Notes: generated by a model from the letters alone, not told the origin. A stretch of 48,290 nt of DNA from an uncultured Mycoplasmatota bacterium (GCA_947571135.1 CANOWY010000008.1:1-48290), one strand, 5' to 3'. Counted from the stretch's first letter, positions 16,169-25,605 are shown. Made by a program: numbers and translations.

Positions 16169-18118
16169 TTATTCGCTTCTCATTTCAAACAAAACATTTC
16201 GAAGTTCCATAGCACGTTCAAAATCAAGAGATTTTGCCGCCTCTTTCATTTCCTCTTCTATTCTTAACATTAATTTTGCCTTATCTTTTTTACTCATCTT
16301 CACTTCTTGCTTTTTACCATCTTGTACTTCATTACTGATAACTTCTTTAATTTCTTTCTCAATAGTTTTAGGTACAATCCCATGTTCCTTATTATAGGAC
16401 TCTTGAATCTCACGACGTCTTACAGTTTCTTTAATCGATAAATCCATCGCTTCACTTAAAACATCTGCATACATAATAACATGACCATTACTATTCCTTG
16501 CAGCACGACCTATCGTTTGAATCAAACTTCTACTGCTTCTTAAGAAACCTTGTTTATCGGCATCCAAAATACAAATCAAACTTACTTCTGGGATATCTAG
16601 TCCTTCACGTAACAAATTAATTCCTACAACACAATCATAGACTCCAAGTCTTAGTTCTTGAATAATCTTAAGGCGTTCTAAAGTTTTAATTTCACTATGT
16701 AAATAAGCCACTTTAATATTCATTTCTTTTAAATAATTGGTTAATTCTTCACTCATTCGAATCGTTAATGTAGTAATCAAAACCCTTTCATTCTTTTCTT
16801 TTCGTATATGAATTTCATTGATAATATCATCAATCTGTCCCATACTAGGTTTTATCTCAATAGTAGGATCAAGTAAACCTGTTGGACGAATAATTTGTTC
16901 CACATATATACCATTCGTGCGTTCTAATTCATAATCTCCAGGAGTTGCAGACACATAAATAGCCTGATTAATTTTGCTCTCAAACTCTTCATACTTTAAA
17001 GGACGATTATCTAGGGCACTCGGAAGACGAAACCCATAATCCACAAGTGTTTGTTTTCTCATTCTATCTCCATTATACATTCCTCGCACCTGTGGCAAAG
17101 TTACATGCGATTCATCTACAACTAGCAAAAAATCTTTAGGAAAGAAATCAATTAAACAAGTAGGAGTTTCCCCTTCCCCACGTAATGCTAAATGTCTAGA
17201 ATAATTTTCAACTCCACTACAAAAACCAGTTTCTTTTAACATTTCTAAATCGTATAAAGTTCTTTCTCGAAGCCTTTGCTCTTCTAATAACTTATTTTGG
17301 CTTTTTAACTCTTCCAAACGAACCTCAAGTTCTGCTCCAATTCTTCTAATCGCTTCTTGCATTTTTTCATCACTTGTTACAAAGTGACTAGCAGGAGAAA
17401 TTGTTATCGTTTTTTTATTCTGAACAATCGCACCTGTTACAGGATCAAAACTATAAATACGTTCTACTTCATCTCCAAATAATTCAATACGAATACCATT
17501 AGCGTGTTCATTTACAGGAACAATGTCGATTACGTCTCCTCTAACCCGAAATGTTCCACGATGAAAATCCATATCGCTTCTTTCATACGTCATGTCTACT
17601 AACTTATTAATAATGGTATTACGGCTTATTGTATCCCCAACAGTTAAAATTAGCATTTTATTAATATACTCTTCTTTTTCACCAATACCATAAATACAAG
17701 AAACACTAGAAACAACTATAGTATCTGGATTATTGATAAGAGAAGACGTCGCCGCGTGTCTTAACTCATCAATTTCATCATTGATAGAAGAATCTTTTTC
17801 AATATAAGTATCACTCGATGGAACATAGGCTTCTGGTTGATAATAGTCATAATAAGAGACAAAGTACTCAACGTGATTCTCAGGGAATATCTCCTTGAGT
17901 TCCGCATATAACTGTCCAGCAAGCGTTTTATTGTGTGCTAAAACAAGTGTTGGTTTATTTGTTTTTGCGATTACATTTGCGATTGTAAAAGTCTTACCAG
18001 TTCCCGTAGCACCCAGTAAAACCTGCTCTTTTTCGCCATTCTTGATTCCCTCTACTAACTTATCTATCGCTTGTGGTTGGTCTCCACTTGGTGTGTATTT
18101 TGATACTAATTTGAACAT
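16169..18118 (-). CDS. uvrB: Excinuclease ABC subunit B
   Basis: DNA helicase-like damage-verification subunit of the UvrABC nucleotide excision repair complex. Walker A is [11 protein letters not shown]. The beta-hairpin region includes [21 protein letters not shown], Walker B is VVDESH, and helicase motifs IV-VI include [26 protein letters not shown] and QTIGRAARN. The C-terminal UVR motif for UvrC binding ([20 protein letters not shown]) is present. 649 residues, normal length. ATG 18118 follows a near-perfect GAGGAGGT; the upstream in-frame extension to 18157 is not needed. uvrA and uvrC are not in the window. No recognised LexA box is seen, but ACACGAA repeats lie upstream. Confidence 0.98.
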   Translation of the reverse strand: MFKLVSKYTPSGDQPQAIDKLVEGIKNGEKEQVLLGATGTGKTFTIANVIAKTNKPTLVLAHNKTLAGQLYAELKEIFPENHVEYFVSYYDYYQPEAYVPSSDTYIEKDSSINDEIDELRHAATSSLINNPDTIVVSSVSCIYGIGEKEEYINKMLILTVGDTISRNTIINKLVDMTYERSDMDFHRGTFRVRGDVIDIVPVNEHANGIRIELFGDEVERIYSFDPVTGAIVQNKKTITISPASHFVTSDEKMQEAIRRIGAELEVRLEELKSQNKLLEEQRLRERTLYDLEMLKETGFCSGVENYSRHLALRGEGETPTCLIDFFPKDFLLVVDESHVTLPQVRGMYNGDRMRKQTLVDYGFRLPSALDNRPLKYEEFESKINQAIYVSATPGDYELERTNGIYVEQIIRPTGLLDPTIEIKPSMGQIDDIINEIHIRKEKNERVLITTLTIRMSEELTNYLKEMNIKVAYLHSEIKTLERLKIIQELRLGVYDCVVGINLLREGLDIPEVSLICILDADKQGFLRSSRSLIQTIGRAARNSNGHVIMYADVLSEAMDLSIKETVRRREIQESYNKEHGIVPKTIEKEIKEVISNEVQDGKKQEVKMSKKDKAKLMLRIEEEMKEAAKSLDFERAMELRNVLFEMRSE

Positions 18119-18165
18119 TTTTTCTACCTCCTCATTTTTCACTATGATTACTATCAATCAAGAAA

Positions 18166-18264
18166 TTCGTGTAATGGAACGAAATTTCATCTTAAAATTT
18201 GGCTGACACGAATCATACACGAAAAAAAGTCACAAATTTATTTTTAAGCACTAAACAACACGAA
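18166..18264. repeat. ACACGAA heptamer repeats upstream of uvrB
   Basis: Direct copies of ACACGAA at 18206-18212, 18217-18223 and 18258-18264, and an inverted copy TTCGTGT at 18166-18172. A further TTCGTGT lies at 18431-18437. The first two direct copies are 11 bp apart, about one helical turn. This stretch (18119-18439) holds no gene apart from these repeats and the terminator at 18323-18350. Confidence 0.45.
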
Positions 18265-18322
18265 ACAATACAAAATCAAACTATATAGTTTATTTATTCT
18301 AGCATTTATTGCCCCAAAAAAC

Positions 18323-18350
18323 AAGGAATGTACTTGTCTTTACATTCCTT
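18323..18350 (-). terminator. Terminator after the decayed DHH gene
   Basis: A perfect 10-bp stem AAGGAATGTA/TACATTCCTT with an 8-nt loop, followed by GTTTTTT on the minus strand. Confidence 0.75.
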
Positions 18351-18439
18351 TATATTATTCTACATTCAAAATAAATTATGTTATTTCTAATAAATCAAAA
18401 TAATGTTCACTATAAATATCAATTTCTACATTCGTGTAA

Positions 18440-18787
18440 TCAAAAATATTTTCTTCTTATAACTTTTTCGATATATGGCTCTAAAACAGCAACAAAAGAG
18501 TACTGATTTAAATGAATATTACTTGCAAGATAATCAAAAACTTTATTTTTTTCTTTAACTGTTTCATTCTTCTCAATTATCTTCGCCATCTCTTCATTCA
18601 TATTAACATCCACAATATAAATCTTTTTATAATCATTATGATAAGAGACCATCTCTTTCAAAACCTCATCAAACTCTGAAACTTCACAAGAATAAACATC
18701 TAAATCTCAAAAAAACAATTTCGACAAAATAACAGGAAATGCTCCATCCACATCTGCAATATGTGTAATTAAACAAATTTTCTCCAT
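18440..18787 (-). pseudogene. Decayed DHH-family phosphoesterase
   Basis: Translation from ATG 18787 gives MEKICLITHIADVDGAFPV, the DHH-family first motif (ITHxADxDG), then an in-frame TGA at 18707-18709. The same frame then continues (SEFDEVLKEMVSYHNDYKKIYIVDVNM...) to a stop at 18440. The downstream part holds VFDYLASNIHLNQYSFVAV, where a functional relative would read (I/V)xDHHxSN, so the DHH triplet itself has become DYL. The C-terminal DHHA1 domain is missing altogether. An ORF of 73 residues (18440-18661) survives but is unlikely to be functional. The intact ancestor was probably an NrnA/oligoribonuclease-like or related phosphoesterase. Confidence 0.8.
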
Positions 18788-18789
18788 TT

Positions 18790-19772
18790 TCAAAACCTTT
18801 CTAAAACTTTTACCTTTAAATAAATAAGCAAACTATCTTCCGTAAATTCTTCTTTAAACATTTTCCCACTTTCTTGCTATTCTTGGTATAAATGCTCTTT
18901 ATAATCTAAAAATGTTTTATATCCAGTAAGTTTATAATCTACCTTACTTGCTTTCAAATCTTTAAAAGAAATAAATTCTTCACTTATAACTTCTAAAGTA
19001 CCACAATATTCATTTTCAGGATTTACTACCATATAACGATTTCCAACTTCTGTTTCTTTATGAAAAGTATATTTTCGTCTCAAAATATAATCTTTCTTTC
19101 CATTTAAATAAGCTTCTGTGACACCAGTTTTCTCAGTATAAAGAGGGTGATAAGAACTATAAAGTAGTGCTTTTTCATTGGTATACCTTTTTAGTTTTTC
19201 TTTCTCTCTTAATTTTTCCCATTTTTTTTGATAACAAAGAAGAAAGAATCTATCCCTTAAATTTTTTCTCTTTTTATTATCAATTTCTTCCCATTTTTTA
19301 TCTAATGCTGTAATTTCTGGACTTTCTTTTTTATCTGGTAAACCAATTGCTTTTAAATAACTTTGCATTTTCTTTAAACAACGTAATTCTTGTTTACTAT
19401 ACTCTTCTAAACAATCCTCTGGTATACAAAATGACTCTGGATAATCATAAACACATCCTACTATTTCATCAAACGAATGACAATGGCTTTCCATCATTTG
19501 ATACTTAAGTTCCTCTTGTTCTGGATTTTTTCTGCCATACATAAACGCTTCATAGTGATAGGTCACTCCACTACTAGAAACATTGCCGAGCGCCTCATAC
19601 AAACTCTTCTGTATGTCATATCCACCTTGCCTATATTTATCATAATAAACCCACTCAAACGTATCCCTTTTTTTATCCCAAAAAGGATAGGGCAAATTAC
19701 AAGTCAATTTCTAAATTTTTTATATCTTCTGTTTATTTTCCAACTATAATTTTTATCTTTTAAACTCCTCAT
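18790..19772 (-). pseudogene. Broken paralogue of the gene at 22537-23511
   Basis: The longest open part (18877-19707, 276 codons) is clearly related to the 324-residue protein at 22537-23511: LPYPFWDKKRDTFEWVYYD matches LPYPFYDVTRDTYEWVYFD, and similarity continues to the end. Two lesions are visible. The basic N-terminus (start ATG 19770-19772, GAGG upstream, NRRYKKFRN) is in another frame; one extra A near 19706 would restore RYKKFRKLTCNLPYPF. At the other end a TAG (18877-18879) precedes 28 in-frame codons (QESGKMFKEEFTEDS...) that align without gaps to the paralogue's tail. Family not recognised. Confidence 0.75.
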
Positions 19773-20059
19773 AATATCATGCCTCTTTTTTTCTAGTATA
19801 CAATAAAAGAAAATTAAAAGGAAGTGAATAACTATCTACTTATCCACACTATAATAAGACCTATAATATATTTTTGTTATCCTTCGATTAACTCTATATT
19901 TTGAGAAATATGATGTCATTTAAGTAAAAACATCTTTTAACAAATGACAGTAGCATACCATGTAATAAAAATTAGATTAATACTATTTTTATCACAGAAA
20001 CTAAGAAAAAAATCAGCAATTTCAAAATTTATTCCGAAATACTTTTATAATAAAATAAA
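19773..20059. other. Intergenic stretch without recognisable gene
   Basis: About 290 AT-rich bases. No ORF with a ribosome binding site and no RNA motif were seen. A small plus-strand ORF here lacks coding character. Confidence 0.5.
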
Positions 20060-20084
20060 AAAGAGCACTAATTGTTATGCCCTT
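20060..20084 (-). terminator. L,D-transpeptidase terminator
   Basis: Minus strand: AGGGCA, 10-nt loop, TGCTCT followed by a long T-run, immediately after the stop codon. Confidence 0.75.
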
Positions 20085-20088
20085 CTTA

Positions 20089-21159
20089 TCAATCTTTTAT
20101 TAGAATTAAAGTCGCGCCTTCTACAACATGATCTGCTACCTCCATAACAGCATCATAAGGCATATTAACACAACCATGAGAACCATTTGTCAAATAAGTA
20201 TCTCCACCCATTTCTGAAAAAGTTCTCCAACCATGCGTATCACCATTTTTATGAGTATGAAACTCTGCAGGATGTAGACCTTCATTATTATAAAATTTCA
20301 TCATTACATCTACATAAGAAGCGTATCCAGGCCCTTTTAAATATCTATTATAAGTTACATTATAAATAGGAAATAATCCTTGATGTGTAGCACAATCTTT
20401 TGAAGGCTGGCCTGTAACAACAGGTGTTTTTAAAATAACTTCATTATTTTCATATAATTTCAATTCTTGCTCACTAATGTCAACAGTAACGAATGTTCCC
20501 TCAAGTTCCCCTAAATTCGTCTTTGGCACATATCCGATATAATCATTTGTTTGTACTAAATAATTATCTTCATTCTCTTCATAAACTTCTAAGCATTCTA
20601 ATTCTGGAAGTACTTTGTGTTCTTCAGTACCCTTCATACTAACCTCTTTAGGAATTGTAATTTCAGTTTCTGTCTCTTCTTTCACATAACATACTTTTTG
20701 AATATTTCTATTTATTTTATATGTATTTACTTCTTTTACATAATCCCCTTTTATATATCCCACTTTATCATAATAGAAAACCTTATACCATCCATTAGGC
20801 ATTACTTCTGCAATTTCCAAAGTGGAACCACTTACTAAAGTACCCATAAGTTCTCCATCAACATCAGATGTACGAATATTTACATTTTCCTTTGCCATTA
20901 CGGAAGGAACAACAATAAACTTTTCGTTATCTTTTAAAAGATTACACAATATTCCATTTATTTCTTGAGAAACATCTACAAGTCTATCTTCTGCTTTTAA
21001 TAACTCTATTGAATTTTCTAAATCCGCTACCATTTGTTCCATATATTCATTTGCTAAATCATGCTCTTTTCCATTACATCCATTTAAAGACATACTTAAC
21101 AAACTTAACATCGAAGCACATAATATGGCTCTTTGTTTATTTTTAAAATTACTCTGCAT
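20089..21159 (-). CDS. L,D-transpeptidase lipoprotein with SH3-type domain
   Basis: Exported YkuD-family enzyme that would form or exchange peptidoglycan cross-links outside the membrane. It has a signal peptide with a lipobox (SLNGC, C28 lipidated), a bacterial SH3-like domain at about residues 88-140 (ENVNIRTSDVDGELMGTLVSG, GWYKVFY, GYIKGDYV), a second degenerate SH3-like stretch at about 170-215, and then the YkuD catalytic domain at about 225-356. The active-site motif is SHGCVNM near the C-terminus with an upstream conserved His (FHTHKNGDTHGW). GGAGG lies 7 nt before ATG. It has its own promoter and terminator. Confidence 0.93.
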   Translation of the reverse strand: MQSNFKNKQRAILCASMLSLLSMSLNGCNGKEHDLANEYMEQMVADLENSIELLKAEDRLVDVSQEINGILCNLLKDNEKFIVVPSVMAKENVNIRTSDVDGELMGTLVSGSTLEIAEVMPNGWYKVFYYDKVGYIKGDYVKEVNTYKINRNIQKVCYVKEETETEITIPKEVSMKGTEEHKVLPELECLEVYEENEDNYLVQTNDYIGYVPKTNLGELEGTFVTVDISEQELKLYENNEVILKTPVVTGQPSKDCATHQGLFPIYNVTYNRYLKGPGYASYVDVMMKFYNNEGLHPAEFHTHKNGDTHGWRTFSEMGGDTYLTNGSHGCVNMPYDAVMEVADHVVEGATLILIKD

Positions 21160-21194
21160 GCTTAATCCTCCCCCTTTTTTTACAAGCGGATACT

Positions 21195-21222
21195 ATTATA
21201 ACATAAAATTTCTATAATACAA
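21195..21222 (-). promoter_or_regulatory. L,D-transpeptidase promoter
   Basis: -35 TTGTAT (21217-21222), 16-bp spacer, -10 TATAAT (21195-21200). Confidence 0.6.
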
Positions 21223-21228
21223 CTAAAA

Positions 21229-21251
21229 AAGAATCGACTAACGCCTATTCT
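21229..21251 (-). terminator. Possible CotH-operon terminator
   Basis: AGAAT and ATTCT arms with an internal CG pairing, followed by TTTTTT, at the end of the CotH gene. Confidence 0.45.
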
Positions 21252-22521
21252 ATTCATTAAGACTGTTCATATAAACATCCAAAATTGGAATTCTAACACT
21301 CAAAAACTCTTTAATTTGTTCTAAATCATATCCAGGCAAATTCTCTCCCCATCTTGCTTTCTCTTTTAAAAAGACTTCTTCTGGAATAACATTCTCATAT
21401 TCCCAAAACTTGTTCATAATATTTTCCTCTGTTAAAATATCTTCTCTTAAAGCAAAATACCTTTTCTTTATTTCTTCTGGAAAACAACGTACTAACTTTT
21501 TCCACAAATTACTGACTAAAGAGTCATTAATCGTAGTATAATTCAAAACTTCATTCCCATAACAATCTGTCCCAAAAGAAGTATCTAAATCATACAAACT
21601 TGGATACCATATAGTCCCATCATAGGTAACCATTAGCATATTCTTAGCACTATTATCAATTAATTCTGCAAACTCTAACATAATATAATAATTAATTGTA
21701 GAATCTAAATCCAGATAATTAGAAAATTCTTCTTTAAACAATTCATCTGTACTATTCTTAGCAAATCCAACTAAACGATTAAACTTATTTAAAGTAACAT
21801 CATTCTTTTCTCCTACTTCCACATCCCACTGTGCATAATTAGCAAGATCTAAAAATAAATTGCCATCTTCCCATCTTTCACCAGATAAAACAATATGGTT
21901 TTCGTTTTCATCATCCATATTAAACATCCATGCATCTTTTGGAATATTCCATGTATAAAGACCTAAAAATTCTCCATTAATATACACTTCAATCGGAAAG
22001 CCATCTATTACACCATTATTGGGAGTATCCATAAATAAGTTATATTTTTTTTGTATATCACTAGTAAGTCTAGCCGTTACAATATTTCTAGCATGTGTCC
22101 TATCAATCCAATTTGCTTTTAAACAATACTTACTCTCACTTCCAAATCCTACATCAACACCCATTTTATTTTCATACGCTTCATCTTCATATAGATTTAT
22201 CGTATAATTCTTTTTTTCATAAGCAAGACTAGACGTTCCTTGAATCTTAATCTTAGTATAGGCTTCAAAATGAAGATCTTTGCTTTCATATTTCAATTTA
22301 ATATCACGAACATCTTCTTTAGAATTCATGTCTGCAATGTCACCTACAAAATATACCTTTGGTAATTCTTTAGTAATTTCTTGAATTTCCTCTTCAACTT
22401 CTAATAATTCTTCTTTTCCAATACTACGAACAAGACATCCAACCGTTAACAAAAAACAAAAGAAAATTAAAGTAACTTGAACTTTGAAATTTTCTATCCA
22501 CTTTTTATTCTTTTTCTCCAT
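21250..22521 (-). CDS. CotH-kinase family protein
   Basis: Protein-kinase-like fold of the CotH family. Bacterial CotH proteins phosphorylate spore-coat or surface proteins, but many members outside spore formers are uncharacterised. One transmembrane or signal segment lies at about residues 13-30 (VTLIFFCFLLTVGCLV). The family signatures follow: KIQGTSSLAYEKKNYTI, DRTHARNIVTARL, GEFLGLYTWNI, and the metal-binding-type DLDTSFG at about 313-319 (SLYDLDTSFG). 423 residues. GAGG precedes the ATG. It starts 15 bp after the gene at 22537-23511, so the two form one operon and that unknown protein may be its substrate or partner. Confidence 0.9.
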   Translation of the reverse strand: MEKKNKKWIENFKVQVTLIFFCFLLTVGCLVRSIGKEELLEVEEEIQEITKELPKVYFVGDIADMNSKEDVRDIKLKYESKDLHFEAYTKIKIQGTSSLAYEKKNYTINLYEDEAYENKMGVDVGFGSESKYCLKANWIDRTHARNIVTARLTSDIQKKYNLFMDTPNNGVIDGFPIEVYINGEFLGLYTWNIPKDAWMFNMDDENENHIVLSGERWEDGNLFLDLANYAQWDVEVGEKNDVTLNKFNRLVGFAKNSTDELFKEEFSNYLDLDSTINYYIMLEFAELIDNSAKNMLMVTYDGTIWYPSLYDLDTSFGTDCYGNEVLNYTTINDSLVSNLWKKLVRCFPEEIKKRYFALREDILTEENIMNKFWEYENVIPEEVFLKEKARWGENLPGYDLEQIKEFLSVRIPILDVYMNSLNE

Positions 22522-22536
22522 AACTACCTCGCTTTT

Positions 22537-23511
22537 TTATCTTGTCCTATTGTTTACTATAATTTCTTGTAATACAAATTTCGCATAACAAATTTTCGAA
22601 TTATCATTAAAATCTTCACGATACCATTTACTTTCTTCTGCAAATTTATAATACAAATCTTGCTTATAATCTTTAAAACTTTTAAACCCACTAATTTTAT
22701 AATTTACCATATCATCTGTTAAATCTTTAAAAGGAATAGCCTCTTCACTCACAAATTCTAAAATCGCTCTATAATTTCCTTCTTTATCAATTAAAAAATA
22801 CTTTTTACCTATTCTAGAGGAATTCTTAAACTTACGATAGATTCGATAATCTCTTTCTTCTTTTAATATAGAATCAATGATATTATTGTTCTCCTCATAC
22901 ATATTTTTAAAAAGCAAATATCGTTTAGCCTTACTATTATTATATCTTACAAGTCTTTCTTTATTCAATAATTTACTTTCTAACTTGTCGTATTTTTTTA
23001 ATTTAAAATGCTCTTTTATGGTTCTCTTCTTTTTATAATACAACTCCTCCAAAACATTGGTAACCTCGTTTAATTCCTTACTTCTTTTTTCATCTCTTAA
23101 ATCAATTATATGTAAATAATTTTGAATACTTTTTAAATACTTTAATTCTTGTTCACTATATTCCTTCAAATATTCATGAGGTATTATAAAAGTATCAGGA
23201 TGATTATAAAGTGCTTGTACAACTTCTTCAAAATTATGAACATGATTTATTTTAATTCGATAACTTGCTCTTTCATTACGATGTTTTCTAGCATAGATAT
23301 TAGCCTGATAATGATAAGTAACCCCAACCCTTGCAAAATCTCCTAACGCATAAAGGATACTTCTATCTACACTATAAGAACGTCTAATAGAATCAAAATA
23401 TACCCACTCATAAGTATCTCTTGTAACATCATAAAATGGATAAGGCAAACTGCAAGTTTTAAAACGTTTATAACGTTTCCTATATTTTCTCTTTCTCAAA
23501 AAATTCCCCAT
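22537..23511 (-). CDS. Unknown protein, intact paralogue of the broken gene at 18.8-19.8 kb
   Basis: Not recognised. 324 residues, strongly basic start (MGNFLRKRKYRKRYKRFKTC) without a hydrophobic segment, then LPYPFYDVTRDTYEWVYFD, an HVH-containing stretch (KINHVHNFEEVVQALYNH), a long Lys/Glu helical section (about 135-200) and a beta-type C-terminal region (YFLIDKEGNYRAILEFVSEE). Probably cytoplasmic or membrane-surface. A GAGG site sits 8 nt before ATG. It is co-transcribed with the CotH kinase gene (15-bp gap) from the promoter at 23535-23563. A broken paralogue lies 3 kb away. High aromatic content and conserved Tyr/Ser positions would suit a kinase substrate, but this is speculation. 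Confidence 0.75.
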   Translation of the reverse strand: MGNFLRKRKYRKRYKRFKTCSLPYPFYDVTRDTYEWVYFDSIRRSYSVDRSILYALGDFARVGVTYHYQANIYARKHRNERASYRIKINHVHNFEEVVQALYNHPDTFIIPHEYLKEYSEQELKYLKSIQNYLHIIDLRDEKRSKELNEVTNVLEELYYKKKRTIKEHFKLKKYDKLESKLLNKERLVRYNNSKAKRYLLFKNMYEENNNIIDSILKEERDYRIYRKFKNSSRIGKKYFLIDKEGNYRAILEFVSEEAIPFKDLTDDMVNYKISGFKSFKDYKQDLYYKFAEESKWYREDFNDNSKICYAKFVLQEIIVNNRTR

Positions 23512-23534
23512 AACGAAAACCTCGCTTTTGTTGT

Positions 23535-23563
23535 ATTATAACGAAAAATTCCCTATTTGAAAA
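23535..23563 (-). promoter_or_regulatory. Promoter of the unknown protein-CotH operon
   Basis: -35 TTTTCA (23558-23563), 17-bp spacer, -10 TATAAT (23535-23540). Confidence 0.6.
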
Positions 23564-23571
23564 GAGAAGAA

Positions 23572-23892
23572 TTACATTCTAAATTTACCAATAGATATTT
23601 CATTTCCTTGAATTTGATTCATTTGTATCACTCTATTGATAAAACATTCTTTTACAATTTTTCTCATATTTAATTTTTCTAAATCAAGTTCATTATTATC
23701 TATCAAATTAGTAAAATAGGTAAAACCATCTAAAAAACCATAAGAACACCAATTGTTTTCTTGTAAAAAATAAGTTTTCTCTTTATTTAAATCTATAACT
23801 TTCCCTAATTTAAAAGACTCAACTATTTCATTTTTTCCAGATAAAAAACCTGTCTTATATTGTATAAATTCATCTGTTATAATCTCTTTCAT
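23572..23892 (-). CDS. Small hypothetical protein
   Basis: 106 residues, no signal peptide or membrane segment, no recognised domain. The gene has a clear GGAGG about 8 nt before the ATG, and codon use like its neighbours. The middle (FLQENNWCSYGFLDGFTYFTN) is aromatic-rich. It lies between the CotH operon and an IS3-family remnant. No function suggested. Confidence 0.6.
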   Translation of the reverse strand: MKEIITDEFIQYKTGFLSGKNEIVESFKLGKVIDLNKEKTYFLQENNWCSYGFLDGFTYFTNLIDNNELDLEKLNMRKIVKECFINRVIQMNQIQGNEISIGKFRM

Positions 23893-24003
23893 TATGAAAC
23901 CTCCACTTCCTTAATTTATCATACAACTTATATAAATATTGTACAGCATTTTCTAAATAAAAAATAATGAATAATATAAAAAATATCAAAAACTAATAAA
24001 ACA

Positions 24004-24120
24004 ATAGATGAATTAATATTAGCGATAGATGATTATATTAATTACTATAATTATGATAGAATTAAAGTAAAATTAAAAGGACTGTCCCCTGTAAATTACA
24101 GGTTACAATCCTCTAATTAG
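24004..24120 (+). pseudogene. C-terminal remnant of an IS3-family transposase
   Basis: The plus strand encodes 38 residues before a TAG: DELILAIDDYINYYNYDRIK then KLKGLSPVNYRLQSS. This is the typical end of IS3/IS150-type OrfB transposases, where YI-YYN--RI-KLKGLSPVQYR is highly conserved. No upstream transposase (DDE core, OrfA) is present, so only the last part of the element survives. Confidence 0.85.
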
Positions 24121-24165
24121 AAACTATTTATAAACTGTCCAACTTTTGGAGTTCAGTTCAAAGTT
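24121..24165 (+). mobile_element. Right end of the decayed IS3-type element
   Basis: The sequence after the transposase stop contains CTGTCCAACTTTTGGAGTTC and ends near GTTCAGTTCA, the usual style of an IS150-like terminal region. The partner terminal repeat was not found, so the left end is lost. The boundary is approximate. Confidence 0.6.
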
Positions 24166-24172
24166 TGGCTAT

Positions 24173-25531
24173 CTATTTAGATAATACATATGGATTTGCT
24201 TTAGTACCATCTCCTTTAATGATACTAACATTATGATTTAAATAAACAACAGGTCTTATTAATTTTTTATCTAAAGGGCTACTAAGAACTATATTTCCAT
24301 CATTACGAATTGAATATACATTAGAATTAATTTGGTTAATTAACCATTCATCTTTAGCAGAATAAAGCCAATTTGTGGCATTCAAACTACTTAAATTGCT
24401 TAATAAAGTTTCATTATTAATAGAATTAGCAAATGCATAATCACTAGCATTCATCAACCCTACATTAATTAAAGTCCCATTCTCCTGTGCTATTTCTTCA
24501 TCATATATTTCCATAGAAGTTACTTCTAATGAAGAAGTACCTATTGTTTTAAATACATGTGGACTAATCTGATTCTTTGAAGTTTGACTCAAAGAATTAT
24601 AAAATTCTCCATTTAAGTATTTATTAATAGAAGATTCATCAAAAAGCATTTCCTCTTCACTATAAGCATTCTCTAAATTAGTATAATCATATATCAATTT
24701 CAATTGTTCTCCATTATAAATTCCTAAAATTCTCCACACTTCACAAGTTTCTAATGAACTATCATCACTACAATTAAAATATATATAGTTATTAGGATTT
24801 TCTCCTGTATAACGGTATTCTTTTCTCATTTCTTCTGTATTATATGTAGAAGGTAATTCTATTTCTTCTAAACTCGAATTAGATTGATCAGAGGTTAACA
24901 ATTTCGCAGCACTACTTCCCTCAAAAACACTACCAACTACATCCAGTTTTAAATAAACATATTGTCCAATTATATCAATGGTGGCTTCTTCACTAATCCA
25001 TATGTTTAAAGAAAAGGTAATAGTTTCACCTACTTCAATTATATTGGATTCTAAAGTTCTTTTTCCTTCATTTAAAGTTAACTCGCTTAATGATTTTGCA
25101 TCAGTTACCGTTTCCATATTTGTACTTTCTTTTGAAATTTGCTTATTTAACGAATGTCTTACTAAAGAATGATCTACAAAAACTGCATCGCTTGGTGCTT
25201 CTTCAACATTATCATATATTAATAAATTATATTGCATAGGAAGTGTACCAGTATTTGTTACACTTAAAGTAAACTTACATCCTCCTGTTCCTGAACCTGT
25301 TTCATCTCCCTGTGGTATCAAACAATTATTTTCATCATTTTCATCCACAATTATAGTATTCCCTTTATCATATTCAATAATTAAACTTCCTGCCGTTACA
25401 ACTTGATTGTCACGATTATTATTTACTTGTAAAAATAGAGCATAACTCGTACCAATTACAACTAGAGTAAGGGCAATAACAACATAAGCAATGACTTTAG
25501 TTTCTCTTTTAAAAACTTTCTTATAGTTCAT
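24173..25531 (-). CDS. SipW-type exported protein with camelysin-like N-domain and DUF6273-like C-domain
   Basis: From ATG 25531, a basic start and one hydrophobic helix (about residues 14-32, IAYVVIALTLVVIGTSYALF) ending in GTSYALF, the SipW/TasA-type signal region. Residues 35-200 resemble a TasA/camelysin beta-sandwich (LTVTNTGTLPMQYNL-like stretch, GETITFSLNIWI). The C-terminal part (about 240-450) has YFNCSDDSS..CEVWRILGIYNG and YAFANSINNETLLSNLSS..NWLYS, seen in many low-GC surface proteins of the DUF6273-like kind. Secreted or membrane-linked, probably a minor fibre component. It has its own promoter (25549-25577). The gene ends next to the IS3 remnant. Confidence 0.8.
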   Translation of the reverse strand: MNYKKVFKRETKVIAYVVIALTLVVIGTSYALFLQVNNNRDNQVVTAGSLIIEYDKGNTIIVDENDENNCLIPQGDETGSGTGGCKFTLSVTNTGTLPMQYNLLIYDNVEEAPSDAVFVDHSLVRHSLNKQISKESTNMETVTDAKSLSELTLNEGKRTLESNIIEVGETITFSLNIWISEEATIDIIGQYVYLKLDVVGSVFEGSSAAKLLTSDQSNSSLEEIELPSTYNTEEMRKEYRYTGENPNNYIYFNCSDDSSLETCEVWRILGIYNGEQLKLIYDYTNLENAYSEEEMLFDESSINKYLNGEFYNSLSQTSKNQISPHVFKTIGTSSLEVTSMEIYDEEIAQENGTLINVGLMNASDYAFANSINNETLLSNLSSLNATNWLYSAKDEWLINQINSNVYSIRNDGNIVLSSPLDKKLIRPVVYLNHNVSIIKGDGTKANPYVLSK

Positions 25532-25548
25532 ATTATCACCATAATTTA

Positions 25549-25577
25549 ATAATACCAAAATTAAACGGTTTTTACAA
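25549..25577 (-). promoter_or_regulatory. Promoter of the 24173-25531 gene
   Basis: -35 TTGTAA (25572-25577), 17-bp spacer, TGG-TATTAT (-10 at 25549-25554). It lies right behind the terminator at 25588-25605. Confidence 0.6.
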
Positions 25578-25587
25578 GAAAAAAAAA

Positions 25588-25605
25588 GACTACACTTGCG
25601 TAGTT
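25588..25605 (-). terminator. Terminator of the 25590-26138 gene
   Basis: Minus strand: AACTAC, 6-nt loop, GTAGTC and a run of eight or more T. It overlaps the last codons of the gene. Confidence 0.7.

Noticed and set aside
18165-18264. LexA/SOS box upstream of uvrB
   Set aside because: No copy fits the Gram-positive CGAAC-N4-GTTCG consensus; only the different ACACGAA motif is present.
18707-18709. TGA as a selenocysteine codon in the DHH remnant
   Set aside because: No Cys is expected at this position, the DHH triplet is also lost and the C-terminal domain is missing, so decay explains it better.
19944-20147. Plus-strand ORF of 67 codons
   Set aside because: It runs through the L,D-transpeptidase terminator and 3' end and has no ribosome binding site.
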